Below the pieces are notes generated by a model. It was not told the DNA's origin and searched no databases. It saw only the letters and a program-made list of their open reading frames with translations. Shown in pieces: positions 15,577-23,629 of a stretch of DNA of 34,901 nucleotides. Origin of the DNA: Streptomyces griseorubiginosus (GTDB lineage: Bacteria > Actinomycetota > Actinomycetes > Streptomycetales > Streptomycetaceae); assembly GCF_017614965.1 (NCBI RefSeq), contig NZ_WVUG01000061.1, positions 1 to 34,901 of the forward strand, read 5' to 3'. The position numbers and the translations under genes were made by a program. Position 1 is the first letter of the stretch. Every line of letters starts with the position of its first letter.

Positions 15577-16124
15577 GTCGCGAGCCCCTGAACGTGCTGG
15601 TGCGCCGCGTCGACCCGGACGTACCGCTTCCGTCGTACGCGCATCCCGGTGACGCGGGAGCCGATCTGCGCACCACCGAGGCGTGCGAACTGGGGCCCGG
15701 GGAACGGGCCGTGCTGCCCACCGGGGTGGCTGTCGCCCTCCCCGAGGGGTACGCGGCCTTCGTGCATCCCCGGTCCGGGCTCGCCGCCCGCTGCGGTGTC
15801 GCTCTGGTGAATGCCCCGGGGACGGTTGATGCCGGGTACCGTGGGGAGATCAAGGTGATCGTGGTGAATCTCGACCCGCGCGAGGCGGTGCGGTTCGAGC
15901 GCTTCGACCGGATCGCCCAACTGGTCGTCCAGCAGGTCGAGAAGGTCAGCTTCCAGGAGGTGGCGGAGCTTCCCGGCTCGGCACGGGCCGAAGGGGGCTT
16001 CGGGTCCACCGGAGGTCATGCCGCGGTGACCGGAGAGAACAGCACAAGCGGTCAGGCCGCCGACGGCGGCACTACGGGTGGGAATCGATACGCTTCGGTC
16101 GTATCCGACCGGGAAGGACAGTGA
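15573..16124 (+). CDS. dut: dUTP diphosphatase (trimeric dUTPase)
   Basis: 183 aa from the GTG at 15573, overlapping the thioesterase stop by 4 nt. Hydrolyses dUTP to dUMP and PPi, keeping uracil out of DNA and feeding dTMP synthesis. All five motifs are present: I HPGDAGADL, II PRSGLAAR, III GTVDAGYRGEIKVIVVNL (catalytic Asp), IV RFDRIAQLVVQ and V RAEGGFGSTG. About 35 residues follow motif V (Gly/Ser/Thr-rich, ending VVSDREGQ), longer than the usual tail of 5-10 residues. The last part of the gene lies just before the DUF3710 start (1 nt gap), so the extension may partly reflect gene packing. Confidence 0.95.
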   Translation: MSREPLNVLVRRVDPDVPLPSYAHPGDAGADLRTTEACELGPGERAVLPTGVAVALPEGYAAFVHPRSGLAARCGVALVNAPGTVDAGYRGEIKVIVVNLDPREAVRFERFDRIAQLVVQQVEKVSFQEVAELPGSARAEGGFGSTGGHAAVTGENSTSGQAADGGTTGGNRYASVVSDREGQ

Positions 16125-16125
16125 C

Positions 16126-16887
16126 GTGTTCGGACGTCGCAACAAGAAGGGTGCCGCCGAGGACGCGGCCGGCGAGGCCGAGCAGGTCGTCGACAGCGTC
16201 GACGCTGAGGCGGACGACGAAGAGGTCGAGCGCGAGCGGGTGAGGCTCGAGCCCGAGCCGCGGCCCGACGGGCCCTGGGACTCCTCCGAGGTGCGCGACC
16301 CCGCGGAGGGCCGCGTGGACCTGGGCGGTCTGTTCGTGCCCGGGGTCGACGGCATGGAGCTGCGGGTCGAGGTCGCGGGCGACGCGATCGTCGCGGCGAC
16401 CGTCGTGCTGCGCGACAGCGCCATCCAGTTGCAGGCCTTCGCCGCGCCCAAGCGCGAGGGCATCTGGGGCGAGGTGCGTGAGGAGATCGGCGCCGGCATC
16501 ACCCAGCAGGGTGGCATCGTCGACGAGGTCGAGGGGCCGCTCGGCTGGGAGCTGCGCGCCCAGGTGCCGGTGCAGCTGCCGGACGGCACGGGTGGTTTCC
16601 AGGTCGTGCGGTTCGTCGGTGTGGACGGTCCGCGCTGGTTCCTGCGCGGGGTGATCTCGGGTCAGGGCGCGGTGCAGCCGCAGGCGGCCGGCCTGCTCGA
16701 GCAGATCTTCCGGGACACGGTCGTGGTCCGCGGCGAGGGTCCGATGGCGCCCCGGGACCCGATCGTCCTGAAGCTGCCCAACGACGCCCAGATGGTCCCC
16801 GAGGGCGTCCAGCAGGAGGAGTCCTCGCGCTTCTCCGGCGGCATGGGCCAGCTGCAGCGCGGTCCGGAGATCACCGAGGTCCGTTAG
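16126..16887 (+). CDS. DUF3710 protein
   Basis: 253 aa from the GTG at 16126, with GGGAAGGA at 16111-16118 and a 1-nt gap after dut. The N-terminus is basic then strongly acidic (FGRRNKKG; VDAEADDEEVERERVRLEPEPRP). The DUF3710 domain covers about 50-225, with VDLGGLFVPG, ATVVLRDSAIQLQAFAAPK, REEIGAGI and RWFLRGVISGQGA. The family is restricted to Actinobacteria, always near dut (M. tuberculosis Rv2696c), and has no known function. There is no membrane segment. The operon ends at the T-tailed hairpin 16901-16935. Confidence 0.92.
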   Translation: MFGRRNKKGAAEDAAGEAEQVVDSVDAEADDEEVERERVRLEPEPRPDGPWDSSEVRDPAEGRVDLGGLFVPGVDGMELRVEVAGDAIVAATVVLRDSAIQLQAFAAPKREGIWGEVREEIGAGITQQGGIVDEVEGPLGWELRAQVPVQLPDGTGGFQVVRFVGVDGPRWFLRGVISGQGAVQPQAAGLLEQIFRDTVVVRGEGPMAPRDPIVLKLPNDAQMVPEGVQQEESSRFSGGMGQLQRGPEITEVR

Positions 16888-16900
16888 ACAACCGAGCGAC

Positions 16901-16935
16901 AAGGGCCGTACCCCTCGCGGGGTACGGCCCTTTTT
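16901..16935 (+). terminator. Rho-independent terminator after DUF3710
   Basis: 14-bp perfect stem (16901-16914 with 16919-16932), TCGC loop and a run of five T at 16931-16935. This is the most classical intrinsic terminator in the window. Confidence 0.92.
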
Positions 16936-16948
16936 CGTGCACGGGCCC

Positions 16949-16977
16949 TTGACGGTCGATTGGTCTGTACCTATGGT
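16949..16977 (+). promoter_or_regulatory. Promoter of the polysaccharide lyase gene with a DasR-like box
   Basis: -35 TTGACG (16949-16954), 17-bp spacer, -10 TATGGT (16972-16977), a strong housekeeping-type match. Overlapping the spacer, 16959-16974 reads ATTGGTCTGTACCTAT, which agrees at about 11 of 16 positions with the DasR/chitinase operator consensus ACTGGTCTAGACCAGT. A carbon-source regulator of the GntR family is therefore possible. Confidence 0.6.
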
Positions 16978-17042
16978 CTCGGGCCAGCGCCTCTGTTCAC
17001 GGGGGCGCTCGTCGTTCACATACGAGAACGGGGCCCCCACCC

Positions 17043-18221
17043 ATGCGTCGCATCGCACTGCTCGCAACCGTCTCCGCACTTGTCGTGGGCATGATGACTT
17101 GGCCCGCCTCCCGTCACGCCGAAGCCGCCCCCACCGCCTTCGTGCACCCCGGCGTCACCGTCTCCCGGGCCCAGCTGGACTTCACCCGCGGCAAGGTCGA
17201 CGCCGGTGCCCAGCCGTGGAAAGGCGCCTTCGACCAGATGATGGCGAGCAAGTACGCCGACCTGAACCGCACACCGAAGCCGCGGGCGACGGTCGAGTGC
17301 GGCTCGTACTCCAATCCGGACAACGGCTGTACCGACGAGCGCCAGGACGCGATCGCCGCCTACACCGACGCGCTCGCCTGGTACATCACCCGCGACGACC
17401 GGTACGCGAAGAAGTCGATCCAGCTCATGGACGCCTGGTCCGCCGTGATCAAGCAGCACACCAACAGCAACGCGCCCCTGCAGACCGGCTGGGCGGGCTC
17501 CTCCTGGCCGCGCGCCGCCGAGATCATCAAGTACACGTACACCGGCGGCTGGGCCAACTCCGGCCGCTTCGCGACCATGCTCCGCACCGTCTACCTGCCC
17601 GAGGTCATCGGCGGCTCCAACTCCAACGGCAACTGGGAGCTGTCGATGATGGAGGCCGCCGTCGGCATCTCCGTCCTCCTCGAGGACAAGTCGTCGTACG
17701 ACAAGGCCATGGCGAGGTTCCGCACCCGCGCGGCCGCCTACGTCTACCTCTCCTCCGACGGCGACCTGCCGAAGACCGTGCCGAGCCAGAACCTCGACAC
17801 CAGGGCGAAGATCGTCGGCTACTGGCAGGGGCAGTCCGCCTTCGTCACCGGGCTCACCCAGGAGACCTGCCGCGACTTCACCCACACGGGGTACGGCCTC
17901 TCCGCGATGTCCCACGTCGCCGAGACCAGCCGCATCCAGGGCCAGGACCTGTACGGCACCGACGTCGGCGAACGGCTGCGCCAGGCGCTCGGGTTCCAGG
18001 CCAAGTACCAGCTGGGCGCCGCCGTCCCGAGCTGGCTGTGCGGCGGCTCGCTCAAACTCGGGCTCGGACCGGTCACCGAGGTCGGCTACAACGCCCTGCA
18101 CAACCGTCTCGGCATCGCGATGAGCAACACCCAGGCCCTGACCGAACGGCAGCGGCCGGCCGGCTCCGACAACCTCTTCGTGGCCTGGGAGACCCTCACC
18201 CACGGCGACAACCCGAGCTGA
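17043..18221 (+). CDS. Secreted alginate lyase family polysaccharide lyase
   Basis: 392 aa. A signal peptide is clear: MRR, a hydrophobic core (about 4-20) and likely cleavage after HAEA (residue 28). The mature protein is an (alpha/alpha)-barrel of the Alginate_lyase (PF05426) type. Characteristic stretches are NSNGNWELSMMEAAVGISVLLED, GWAGSSWPRAAEIIKYTY and GQSAFVTGLTQETCRDFTHTGYGLSAM. The Asn, His and Tyr in such motifs make the active site in PL5/PL38-type enzymes. The substrate could be alginate, glucuronan or another uronic-acid polymer. The gene has its own strong promoter with a DasR-like box and a hairpin right after its stop. The ribosome binding site is weak. Confidence 0.85.
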   Translation: MRRIALLATVSALVVGMMTWPASRHAEAAPTAFVHPGVTVSRAQLDFTRGKVDAGAQPWKGAFDQMMASKYADLNRTPKPRATVECGSYSNPDNGCTDERQDAIAAYTDALAWYITRDDRYAKKSIQLMDAWSAVIKQHTNSNAPLQTGWAGSSWPRAAEIIKYTYTGGWANSGRFATMLRTVYLPEVIGGSNSNGNWELSMMEAAVGISVLLEDKSSYDKAMARFRTRAAAYVYLSSDGDLPKTVPSQNLDTRAKIVGYWQGQSAFVTGLTQETCRDFTHTGYGLSAMSHVAETSRIQGQDLYGTDVGERLRQALGFQAKYQLGAAVPSWLCGGSLKLGLGPVTEVGYNALHNRLGIAMSNTQALTERQRPAGSDNLFVAWETLTHGDNPS

Positions 18222-18225
18222 ACCG

Positions 18226-18254
18226 TTGATCGACCGGGCGCCGACCGCGATACT
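18226..18254 (+). promoter_or_regulatory. Candidate promoter for the ABC ATPase gene, overlapping an inverted repeat
   Basis: -35 TTGATC (18226-18231), 17-bp spacer, -10 GATACT (18249-18254), 27 bp before the ATG at 18281. The -10 lies exactly in the loop of the inverted repeat 18230-18267, so one short region combines a terminator for the lyase and a promoter for the ABC gene. Confidence 0.45.
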
Positions 18255-18267
18255 GGCGCCCGGTCGA
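18230..18267. terminator. 13-bp inverted repeat after the lyase gene
   Basis: Perfect arms TCGACCGGGCGCC (18230-18242) and GGCGCCCGGTCGA (18255-18267) around a 12-nt loop, 9 bp after the lyase stop. It acts as a hairpin terminator or as an operator over the ABC gene promoter. Confidence 0.65.
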
Positions 18268-18280
18268 CGGGGGAGGCGAC

Positions 18281-19006
18281 ATGAGCGGCCAGGTGGCCAC
18301 CGGGACCATGGTGCGCGTCGAGGACGTCCACAAGTCCTACGGCCGGGGGGCGGCCGCCGTGCACGCCCTGCGCGGTGTCTCCTTCGAGATCCCGCGCGGT
18401 GAACTCGTCGCCCTCAAGGGGCGCTCCGGGTCGGGCAAGACGACGCTCCTCAACATCGTCGGAGGGCTCGACGCACCGGACCGCGGGCGGGTCACCGTCG
18501 ACGGGCAGGACCTGTCGGAGCTCGGCGAGGAGGGGCTGCTGGCGCTGCGCCGCGACCGGGTCGGCTTCGTCTTCCAGTCCTTCGGGCTGATCCCGATCCT
18601 CACGGCCGCCGAGAACGTCGGCGTCCCGATGCGGCTGCGCCGGGCCGAGGTACGCGCGCGTGAGGAGCGCGTCGAACTGCTGCTCGCCCTGGTGGGCCTC
18701 ACCGACCACGCCGCCCAGCGGCCCGGCGAGCTCTCCGGCGGCCAGCAGCAGCGCGTCGCCATCGCCCGCGCCCTCGCCAACAGCCCCGCGCTGCTGATCG
18801 CCGACGAACCGACCGGCCAGCTGGACGCCGAGACCGGACACGCGGTCATGGAGCTGCTGCGGGCCGTCGTCCACAGCGAGCACTCCGCCACCTTGGGCTT
18901 CACCGAGGGACCTCCGTCCGTCCTCGTCGCCACCCATGACACGACCCTCCTCGACCTGGCCGACCGGGTGCTGGAGCTCAGCGACGGGGAGATCGTCGAG
19001 GCGTGA
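18281..19006 (+). CDS. ABC transporter ATP-binding protein (MacB/LolD type), no permease nearby
   Basis: 241 aa ATPase with Walker A GRSGSGKTT (47-55), Q-loop FVFQSFGL, signature LSGGQQQR (151-158), Walker B LLIADEPTG and H-loop VATHD (His219). The VHALRGVSFEIPRGE and QSFGLIPILTAAENV stretches place it with MacB/LolD/FtsE-like ATPases, which pair with separately encoded FtsX-type permeases. An insertion of about 15 residues (HSEHSATLGFTEGPP) precedes the H-loop. No permease gene lies on either side (a lyase upstream, kdpD downstream), so its partner is elsewhere or it acts with another system. The start follows GGGGGAGG. Confidence 0.9.
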   Translation: MSGQVATGTMVRVEDVHKSYGRGAAAVHALRGVSFEIPRGELVALKGRSGSGKTTLLNIVGGLDAPDRGRVTVDGQDLSELGEEGLLALRRDRVGFVFQSFGLIPILTAAENVGVPMRLRRAEVRAREERVELLLALVGLTDHAAQRPGELSGGQQQRVAIARALANSPALLIADEPTGQLDAETGHAVMELLRAVVHSEHSATLGFTEGPPSVLVATHDTTLLDLADRVLELSDGEIVEA

Positions 19007-19120
19007 GCGTCAGAGTTCCGTCAAAGACGGCTTCCGGCGCCTTCCGGGCACGATGAGTCGCGATTGTTGGCCGTAAGGTCGACGCTGCGTAGGCAGCAGT
19101 GACCGGAAGACAATGGGGCC

Positions 19121-21664
19121 ATGGGACGCGGCAAGCTTCGGATCTACCTCGGTGCGGCACCGGGCGTCGGCAAGACGTACGCGATGCTCTCCGAGGCGCA
19201 CCGGCGCGTGGAGCGGGGCACCGACTGCGTGGTGGCCTTCGTGGAGCACCACGACCGGCCGCGCACCGAGGTGATGCTGCACGGCCTGAAGCAGGTGCCG
19301 CGCCGCGAGCTGGAGTACCGGGGCACGACGTTCACGGAGATGGACGTGGACGCCGTACTCGCCCGGAACCCCGAGGTCGCCCTCGTGGACGAGCTGGCCC
19401 ACACCAACGTCCCCGGCTCCCGCAACGCCAAGCGCTGGCAGGACGTCGAGGAGCTCCTCGCGGCCGGTGTCGACGTCGTGTCCACGGTCAACATCCAGCA
19501 CCTGGAGTCCCTCGGCGACGTCGTCGAGTCGATCACCGGTGTACGGCAGCGGGAGACCGTGCCGGACGAAATGGTGCGGCGGGCCGACCAGATCGAGCTG
19601 GTCGACATGTCGCCGCAGGCCCTGCGCCGCCGGATGGCGCACGGCAACATCTACAAACCCGACAAGGTCGACGCGGCCCTGTCCAACTACTTCCGTCCGG
19701 GCAATCTCACCGCCCTGCGCGAGCTGGCCCTGCTCTGGGTGGCCGACCGGGTCGACGAGTACCTGCAGCAGTACCGCAGCGAGCACCGGGTGTCGAAGAT
19801 CTGGGGTTCGCGCGAGCGGATCGTGGTCGGGCTCACCGGCGGTCCCGAGGGGCGCACCCTGATCCGGCGGGCCGCGCGGCTCGCGGAGAAGGGCGCAGGC
19901 GGCGAGGTGCTGGCGGTCTACATAGCCAGCAGCGACGGGCTGACGGCCGCCTCCCCGAAGGAACTCGCCGTCCAGCGCACCCTCGTGGAGGACCTCGGCG
20001 GCACCTTCCACCACGTCGTCGGCGACGACATACCGGCCGCCCTGCTCGCCTTCGCGCGCGGCGTCAACGCCACCCAGATCGTGCTCGGCGTCTCGCGCCG
20101 CAAGAGCTGGCAGTACGTCTTCGGACCCGGCGTCGGCGCCACGGTCGCCCGGGACTCGGGGCCCGACCTCGACGTCCACCTCATCACGCACGACGAGGCC
20201 GGCAAGGGGCGCGGACTGCCGGTCGCCCGGGGCGCGCGGCTCGGCCGGTCCCGGATCATCTGGGGCTGGGTGATCGGCGTCGCCGGGCCGGCGGTCCTGG
20301 CCGCGCTGCTCAACACCGTCCACCTCGGTCTCGCCAACGACATGCTGCTGTTCCTCGCGGTGACCGTCGCGGCCGCGCTGCTCGGCGGACTGCTTCCGGC
20401 GCTCGCCTCGGCCGCGGTCGGCTCCCTGCTGCTGAACTACTTCTACACACCGCCCCTGCACCGCTGGACGATCGCCGACCCCAGGAACATCGTCGCCATC
20501 GTGATCTTCGTCGGCGTCGGTGTCTCGGTGGCCTCCGTCGTCGACCTCGCGGCCCGCCGCACCCATCAGGCGGCCCGGCTGCGCGCCGAGTCGGAGATCC
20601 TGTCCTTCCTCGCGGGCAACGTGCTGCGCGGCGAGACCGGCCTGGAGGAGCTGCTGGAGCGGGTCCGGGAGACCTTCGGCATGGAGTCGGCGGCCCTGCT
20701 GGAGCGGGCCGGCGACCACGACCCGTGGACGTGCGCGGGCCGCGCGGGGTTCGGACCCGCCGTGGAGCGGCCGGAGGAGGCCGACGTGGACGTCCCGGTC
20801 GGCGACCACATGGCGCTCGCGCTGACCGGCCGGGTGCTGCCCGCCGAGGACCGCCGGGTGCTGGCCGCGTTCGCGGCGCAGGCCGCCGTGGTCCTGGACC
20901 GCCGGCGCCTGCGGGAGGAGGCCGACCAGGCCCGCGCGCTCGCCGAGGGCAACCGGATCCGTACGGCGCTGCTGGCCGCCGTCAGCCACGACCTGCGCAC
21001 CCCCCTCGCCGGCATCAAGGCGGCCGTCTCCTCCCTGCGCTCCGACGACGTGGCCTGGTCGGAGGAGGACCAGGCCGAGCTGCTCGAGGGCATCGAGGAG
21101 GGCGCCGACCGGCTCGACCACCTCGTCGGCAACCTCCTCGACATGTCCCGCCTGCAGACCGGCACGGTCACCCCGCTGATCCGCGAGGTCGACCTCGACG
21201 AGGTGGTGCCGATGGCGCTCGTCGGGGTTCCCGAGGACAGCGTCGAACTGGACGTCCCGGAGACCCTGCCCATGGTCGCCGTCGACCCGGGGCTGCTGGA
21301 GCGGTCGGTGGCCAACCTGGTCGAGAACGCCGTCAAGTACAGCCCGCCGGGCAGACCGGTGCTGGTCGGCGCCAGCGCCATCGCCGACCGCGTGGAGGTC
21401 CGGGTCGTCGACCGCGGCCCCGGCGTCCCGGACGACGGCAAGGAGCGCATCTTCGAGCCCTTCCAGCGCTACGGCGACGCCCCGCGCGGCGCCGGAGTGG
21501 GGCTCGGGCTCGCGGTGGCCCGCGGCTTCGCGGAGGCGATGGGCGGCACCCTCACCGCCGAGGACACACCGGGCGGCGGCCTCACCATGGTGCTCACCCT
21601 GCGTGCGGAAGGATCGCACGCGGAGGTCCTCCCCTCGGCGGAACCCGAAAGGCAGGTCACATGA
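19121..21664 (+). CDS. kdpD: Sensor histidine kinase KdpD
   Basis: 847 aa. The N-terminal KdpD domain (about 1-210) has Walker A GAAPGVGKT (11-19) and DELAHTN (90-96). A universal-stress-like domain follows (about 225-355, SRRKSWQYVFGPGVGATVARDSG). Four membrane helices (DUF4118) lie at about 378-475, then a GAF-like region, HisKA AVSHDLRTPL with His623, and HATPase motifs VENAVKYSP and GAGVGLGLAV. KdpD phosphorylates KdpE at low K+ or under osmotic stress; the Usp domain binds c-di-AMP in some bacteria. The stop overlaps the kdpE start (ATGA). The kdpFABC genes are not in the window. A TAAGGT -10-like sequence lies at 19074-19079, without a clear -35. Confidence 0.95.
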   Translation: MGRGKLRIYLGAAPGVGKTYAMLSEAHRRVERGTDCVVAFVEHHDRPRTEVMLHGLKQVPRRELEYRGTTFTEMDVDAVLARNPEVALVDELAHTNVPGSRNAKRWQDVEELLAAGVDVVSTVNIQHLESLGDVVESITGVRQRETVPDEMVRRADQIELVDMSPQALRRRMAHGNIYKPDKVDAALSNYFRPGNLTALRELALLWVADRVDEYLQQYRSEHRVSKIWGSRERIVVGLTGGPEGRTLIRRAARLAEKGAGGEVLAVYIASSDGLTAASPKELAVQRTLVEDLGGTFHHVVGDDIPAALLAFARGVNATQIVLGVSRRKSWQYVFGPGVGATVARDSGPDLDVHLITHDEAGKGRGLPVARGARLGRSRIIWGWVIGVAGPAVLAALLNTVHLGLANDMLLFLAVTVAAALLGGLLPALASAAVGSLLLNYFYTPPLHRWTIADPRNIVAIVIFVGVGVSVASVVDLAARRTHQAARLRAESEILSFLAGNVLRGETGLEELLERVRETFGMESAALLERAGDHDPWTCAGRAGFGPAVERPEEADVDVPVGDHMALALTGRVLPAEDRRVLAAFAAQAAVVLDRRRLREEADQARALAEGNRIRTALLAAVSHDLRTPLAGIKAAVSSLRSDDVAWSEEDQAELLEGIEEGADRLDHLVGNLLDMSRLQTGTVTPLIREVDLDEVVPMALVGVPEDSVELDVPETLPMVAVDPGLLERSVANLVENAVKYSPPGRPVLVGASAIADRVEVRVVDRGPGVPDDGKERIFEPFQRYGDAPRGAGVGLGLAVARGFAEAMGGTLTAEDTPGGGLTMVLTLRAEGSHAEVLPSAEPERQVT

Positions 21665-22347
21665 CCCGGGTGCTCGTGATCGACGACGAGCCGCAGATCG
21701 TGCGCGCCCTCGTGATCAACCTCAAGGCGCGCAAGTACGAGGTCGACGCGGCCCACGACGGCACAACCGCCCTGCAGATCGCCGCCGCCCGCCACCCCGA
21801 CGTCGTCGTCCTCGACCTGGGCCTGCCCGACATGGACGGCGTCGAGGTGATCCGCGGCCTGCGCGGCTGGACCCGGGTGCCGATCCTGGTGCTGTCCGCC
21901 CGGCACACCTCCGACGAGAAAGTCGAGGCCCTCGACGCGGGCGCCGACGACTACGTCACCAAGCCCTTCGGCATGGACGAGCTGCTCGCCCGGCTGCGGG
22001 CCGCCGTCCGGCGCGCCGAGCCCGTCGGGGCCGGGGAGGACGAGGTGACGACCGTGGAGACGGAGGAGTTCACCGTCGACCTGGCCGCGAAGAAGGTCAA
22101 CCGGGGCGGCCGGGACGTCCGGCTGACCCCCACCGAGTGGCATCTGCTGGAGGTGCTGGTCCGCAGCACGGGCCGGCTGGTCAGCCAGCGGCAGCTGCTG
22201 CAGGAGGTGTGGGGACCGTCGTACGGGACGGAGACCAACTACCTGCGCGTGTACATGGCCCAGCTGCGCAGAAAGCTGGAGGCGGACCCGTCCCACCCCA
22301 AGCACTTCATTACCGAGCCCGGGATGGGGTACCGGTTCGAGCGGTAG
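21661..22347 (+). CDS. kdpE: Response regulator KdpE (OmpR/PhoB family)
   Basis: 228 aa from the ATG at 21661, overlapping the kdpD stop by 4 nt. The receiver domain (1-118) starts MTRVLVIDDEPQIVRAL, with the phosphoacceptor Asp in VVVLDLGLPDMDG and Lys in YVTKPFGMDELLARLR. The winged-helix domain (about 130-228) contains RLTPTEWHLLEVLV and ETNYLRVYMAQLRRKLEADP and ends GMGYRFER, all typical of KdpE. Its partner is KdpD. In Streptomyces it would switch on kdpFABC and possibly other K+ genes; neighbouring kimA and ceoBC are candidate targets by position only. No terminator is visible before the OB-fold gene. Confidence 0.95.
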   Translation: MTRVLVIDDEPQIVRALVINLKARKYEVDAAHDGTTALQIAAARHPDVVVLDLGLPDMDGVEVIRGLRGWTRVPILVLSARHTSDEKVEALDAGADDYVTKPFGMDELLARLRAAVRRAEPVGAGEDEVTTVETEEFTVDLAAKKVNRGGRDVRLTPTEWHLLEVLVRSTGRLVSQRQLLQEVWGPSYGTETNYLRVYMAQLRRKLEADPSHPKHFITEPGMGYRFER

Positions 22348-22380
22348 GGCTGTGGGTACGAAGCTGTCAGTGCGTCCCGG

Positions 22381-22386
22381 TACGCT
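22381..22386 (+). promoter_or_regulatory. -10 element of a leaderless-type promoter for the OB-fold gene
   Basis: TACGCT 6 nt before the ATG at 22393, with no ribosome binding site between them. The -35 is not convincing. Confidence 0.3.
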
Positions 22387-22392
22387 TCAGAT

Positions 22393-22791
22393 ATGAGTGC
22401 TGTTCCTCGTTCCGAAAAGCCGGTGGGCCGGTTCCGGCGCATGCTCGACCGGCTCTCCTCGTCCCAGGAGGACCTGGAGTCCGAGGAGCTGCGCGAGGAC
22501 GCCGAGACGACGGGCTGCGTGCGGATCGGCGACTGTCACGACCGACAGATCGTCACGGTTACTGGTACCTTGCGCACGGTCACCCTGCGGCCGCGTGCGG
22601 GCGTCCCGGCCCTGGAGGCCGAGCTGTTCGACGGCTCCGCCGCGCTGGACGTGGTGTGGCTCGGCCGGCGCTCCATAGTCGGGATAGAGCCTGGACGCAG
22701 ACTGATCGCATCGGGCCGGATCTCGATGAGCCGGGGCCGCCGGGTGCTGTTCAATCCGAAATACGAACTGAGACCCCTGGGACGGGAGTAG
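22393..22791 (+). CDS. OB-fold nucleic-acid-binding protein
   Basis: 132 aa. A basic, charged N-terminal helix region (about 1-40) precedes a single OB fold (about 45-128): VRIGDCHDRQIVTVTGTLRTVTLRP, ALEAELFDGSAALDVVWLGRR and GRRLIASGRISMSRGRRVLFNPKYEL. This is the tRNA-anticodon/RecG-wedge type of OB fold that binds single-stranded nucleic acid. The family is conserved in Actinobacteria beside DUF3159 (M. tuberculosis Rv2694c) without known function. The start at 22393 lies 6 nt after a -10-like TACGCT, so the mRNA may be leaderless. The DUF3159 gene follows after 3 nt. Confidence 0.88.
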   Translation: MSAVPRSEKPVGRFRRMLDRLSSSQEDLESEELREDAETTGCVRIGDCHDRQIVTVTGTLRTVTLRPRAGVPALEAELFDGSAALDVVWLGRRSIVGIEPGRRLIASGRISMSRGRRVLFNPKYELRPLGRE

Positions 22792-22794
22792 CCG

Positions 22795-23562
22795 GTGACG
22801 TCGCTCGACAAGCCGACAGAGGACACGTCTGCCGACGACGCACGGGCGGTGACCGAGGCCGCCCTGTTCGAGGCGTTCGGCGGCGTGCGGGGCATGGTCG
22901 AGACGGTGCTGCCCGGTCTCCTCTTCGTCACCATCTTCACGATCAACAAGGACCTGCACTGGTCGGCGATCGCCGCCCTCGCGGTGTCCCTGCTGCTGGT
23001 GGTGGTCCGGCTGGCCATGCGGACCACCGTCAAGCACGCGTTCAGCGGTGTCTTCGGCGTCGCCTTCGGTGTGGTCTTCGCCATGATGACCGGCAACGCC
23101 AAGGACTTCTACCTCCCCGGCATGCTCTACACGCTGGGCCTGGCGCTGGCGTACATCGTCACGACCCTGTGCGGTGTCCCGCTGATCGGTCTGATCCTCG
23201 GCCCGGTCTTCAAGGAGAACCTCTCCTGGCGCACCCGAAACCCCGGCCGCAAGAAGGCGTACGCGAAGGCCAGTTGGGCCTGGGGCCTGATCCTGCTGGC
23301 CAAGTGCGCGATCCTCTTCCCGCTGTACTGGTGGGCCAACACCGCGCAACTGGGCTGGGTCCTGGTCGCGTTGAAGATCCCGCCGTTCCTGCTGGCGGTC
23401 TGGCTGACCTGGGTGTTCCTGGCGAAGGCACCGGCCCCGATCGACGTCTTCGCCGAGATGGAGGCCGAGGAGCAGGCCGAGAAGGAGCGCAAGGCGGCGC
23501 TGGCTGCCGAGCGCGCGGAGCAGGGTGAGGCGGCCGCCGGACGGCACCGCCGAGAGGCCTAG
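22795..23562 (+). CDS. DUF3159 integral membrane protein
   Basis: 255 aa from the GTG at 22795, 3 nt after the OB-fold gene stop, with GGGAG upstream. Six or seven hydrophobic segments lie between residues 35 and 215 (for example LPGLLFVTIFTIN, AIAALAVSLLLVVVRLAM, LALAYIVTTLCGVPLIG). Family motifs are FEAFGGVRGMVETVLPGLLF near the N-terminus and RTRNPGRKKAYAKASWAW in the central loop. The C-terminal 40 residues form a charged Glu/Ala helix (AEEQAEKERKAALAAERAE), probably a cytosolic coiled coil. Function unknown (M. tuberculosis Rv2693c is the syntenic homologue). It converges on ceoC; the two transcripts meet at a 56-bp palindrome. Confidence 0.92.
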   Translation: MTSLDKPTEDTSADDARAVTEAALFEAFGGVRGMVETVLPGLLFVTIFTINKDLHWSAIAALAVSLLLVVVRLAMRTTVKHAFSGVFGVAFGVVFAMMTGNAKDFYLPGMLYTLGLALAYIVTTLCGVPLIGLILGPVFKENLSWRTRNPGRKKAYAKASWAWGLILLAKCAILFPLYWWANTAQLGWVLVALKIPPFLLAVWLTWVFLAKAPAPIDVFAEMEAEEQAEKERKAALAAERAEQGEAAAGRHRREA

Positions 23563-23566
23563 TCTC

Positions 23567-23622
23567 CGGTACGACGATGAGGGGCGCCCCACGCGCGTGG
23601 GGCGCCCCTCATCGTCGTACCG
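23567..23622. terminator. Perfect 56-bp palindrome, bidirectional terminator
   Basis: Positions 23567-23622 are self-complementary without a mismatch: 27-bp arms around a central CG. It fills nearly all of the 67-bp gap between the convergent DUF3159 and ceoC stops. As RNA from either strand it gives one very long GC hairpin. Confidence 0.93.
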
Positions 23623-23629
23623 CGGACCG

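Noticed and set aside
19010..21619. Long - strand open frame opposite kdpD
   Set aside because: Antisense shadow with biased composition; kdpD is fully supported on the + strand.
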